Source of the DNA: Rachicladosporium sp. CCFEE 5018
Taxonomy: Eukaryota > Ascomycota > Dothideomycetes > Cladosporiales > Cladosporiaceae
DNA length: 64,000 nucleotides
NCBI GenBank assembly: GCA_002077045.2
Contig: KZ111155.1
Span: forward strand, 786,230-850,229
Direction of reading: 5' to 3'
Numbering within the stretch: the first letter of the stretch is position 1; every line of letters starts with the position of its first letter. The notes under the pieces were generated by a model. That model was not told the DNA's origin. It made no database searches and saw only the letters and a list, made by a program, of their open reading frames with translations. Positions 63,314 to 64,000 of this stretch are shown here, piece after piece. The translations under genes were made by a program, and so were the position numbers.

Positions 63314-64000
63314 ATGGCTACCCAGACACTCACGGCGGTGAGCGACCGGCACACTCTACAAAGCAACATTGGTAGGCGGCGCATACCTGCGCCAGATGGC
63401 ATTACTTTCATCGACGTCTCTCAAGTCAGGCCAAAGCACAGACGCCAGATGACTCCGGGCGAGAAGCTGGAGTATCGACAGCGACGCTTGCTGAAGTCCT
63501 GCACAAAGTGCTCCAAGCAGAAGCGCAGATGTCGACACGATTCGACTGCTGTTCCTGCCACAACATCGGAACGAACCTCAAGCTCCGAGGAGGATCTTGT
63601 CCGTCCTGACAAGCGACTGGAACGTAGTCAAGCCTCCAGTAGTATTAGTTTCACAATATGGGACTCGCGGCAACCTCTCGAAAGTCACTCAGATCATCAC
63701 ACCGCATCGGAACGAAAAATCTCAACGCTGGCCAGATCACGCCACACGTACGACCAACGCAGCAGACCCGTCTCCAGGTCCTGGACTAACGTCCACCGGC
63801 AGCTCCAAGGTGCGACAGGCTGCTACGCCGAAGTCGCGCCCCAAATTCTCAACGGCGCAGCCTGGTCAGGCGTGCTACATACCTGGTTTCAATTCGCGCC
63901 TCAACACCTCGGTCACTCGCCCTGCTTCGACCTTACAATCGCCGCACTAATGACAATATACCACTACCAGCGTGGAACAAACGGCATCGTGCTATCAGAC
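63314..64000 (+). CDS. Fungal transcription-factor-like protein, intact copy, 3' end outside window
   Basis: ATG at 63314; open to the window edge (229 codons). The N-terminus MATQTLTAVSDRHTLQSN runs without break into IPAPDGITFIDVSQVRPKHR and then SCTKCSKQKRRCRHD. It carries only a half Zn2Cys6 cluster (C-x2-C-x6-C) next to a strongly basic region, then a Ser-rich linker and WFQFAPQHLGHSPCFDL. This copy has the base that the left copy lacks near 2922, and lacks six A bases in a Lys run. DNA binding through a half cluster is uncertain; such proteins in fungi are often annotated only as hypothetical C6-like regulators. Confidence 0.78.
   Translation, partial: MATQTLTAVSDRHTLQSNIGRRRIPAPDGITFIDVSQVRPKHRRQMTPGEKLEYRQRRLLKSCTKCSKQKRRCRHDSTAVPATTSERTSSSEEDLVRPDKRLERSQASSSISFTIWDSRQPLESHSDHHTASERKISTLARSRHTYDQRSRPVSRSWTNVHRQLQGATGCYAEVAPQILNGAAWSGVLHTWFQFAPQHLGHSPCFDLTIAALMTIYHYQRGTNGIVLSD

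Larger units (their letters stand above)
61777..64000 (+). repeat. Right copy of the duplicated segment
   Basis: Same orientation and gene order as 1350-3572, starting directly at the gap. Divergence is low but spread over the whole length, so this is not an exact copy. It continues beyond the window. Confidence 0.93.

Noticed and set aside
1..64000. Transposons, viral insertions or CRISPR arrays
   Set aside because: I saw no transposase, integrase, reverse transcriptase or capsid-like protein, no long terminal repeats and no regularly spaced repeats. The only repeats noted are the coding Ser/Gly repeat and the duplicated end segment.

Overview
This is nuclear DNA from a filamentous ascomycete. 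The evidence is protein families typical of that group (a creB-type deubiquitinase, an LSD1 with a C-terminal HMG box, an RCR protein, a cupredoxin-type serine-rich secreted protein, Zn(II)2Cys6 factors) and 34 introns that I place by hand, mostly 48-86 nt with GTRNGY donors and CTRAC-type branch sites. A melanised Dothideomycete of the Teratosphaeriaceae kind is my inference from the look of the proteins and from two diverged copies of one locus; it is not proven by the window.

Layout, left to right. 1-4.6 kb: 3' part of a TAF2 gene, then a fungal transcription-factor-like gene broken by two single-base frameshifts. 4.9 kb: a tRNA-Ile(AAU) gene. 5.3-10 kb: a Sel1-repeat protein and a SAS4-domain protein, both minus strand. 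11.2-12.7 kb: a Ser/Gly-rich repetitive hydrophilic protein. 12.8-15.1 kb: two tandem BTB paralogues. 16.3-19.7 kb: LSD1-like demethylase. 20.6-28 kb: creB-like deubiquitinase, YOS1, ALG12, a small VOC protein, cyclophilin H. 28-36.6 kb: VPS8, a DUF3752 protein, an RCR protein, CIA2. 38.5-43.8 kb: a Zn2Cys6 activator followed by an ACS-family MFS transporter. 44.2-48.7 kb: TOP1 and ATP3, divergently arranged. 49.9-51.7 kb: two secreted proteins. 52-59 kb: DUF423 membrane protein, two unrecognised proteins, a sulfate permease. 60.6-61.6 kb: BUB2.

At 61677-61776 there are exactly 100 N, a scaffold gap. The sequence after it repeats positions 1350 to about 3570 of the same window (TAF2 3' end, intergenic DNA, start of the transcription-factor gene), with roughly 2% differences in TAF2 coding sequence and about 6% in part of the non-coding sequence by hand count. 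In the right copy the transcription-factor gene is open; in the left copy it is frameshifted. The simplest reading is two alleles or homeologues, one decayed, joined by a scaffolder; a true 60-kb tandem duplication is the alternative.

The genes are mostly housekeeping (transcription, chromatin, ER-Golgi and endosomal trafficking, N-glycosylation, Fe-S assembly, mitochondrial ATP synthesis, mitotic exit) and do not form a biosynthetic cluster. I found no CRISPR array, no convincing transposon and no clearly new multi-gene system. The points most worth a second look are the decayed versus intact copy pair, a GPI-type tail lying behind an in-frame stop, the tandem BTB pair, two GC-AG introns, and the repetitive hydrophilin-like protein.
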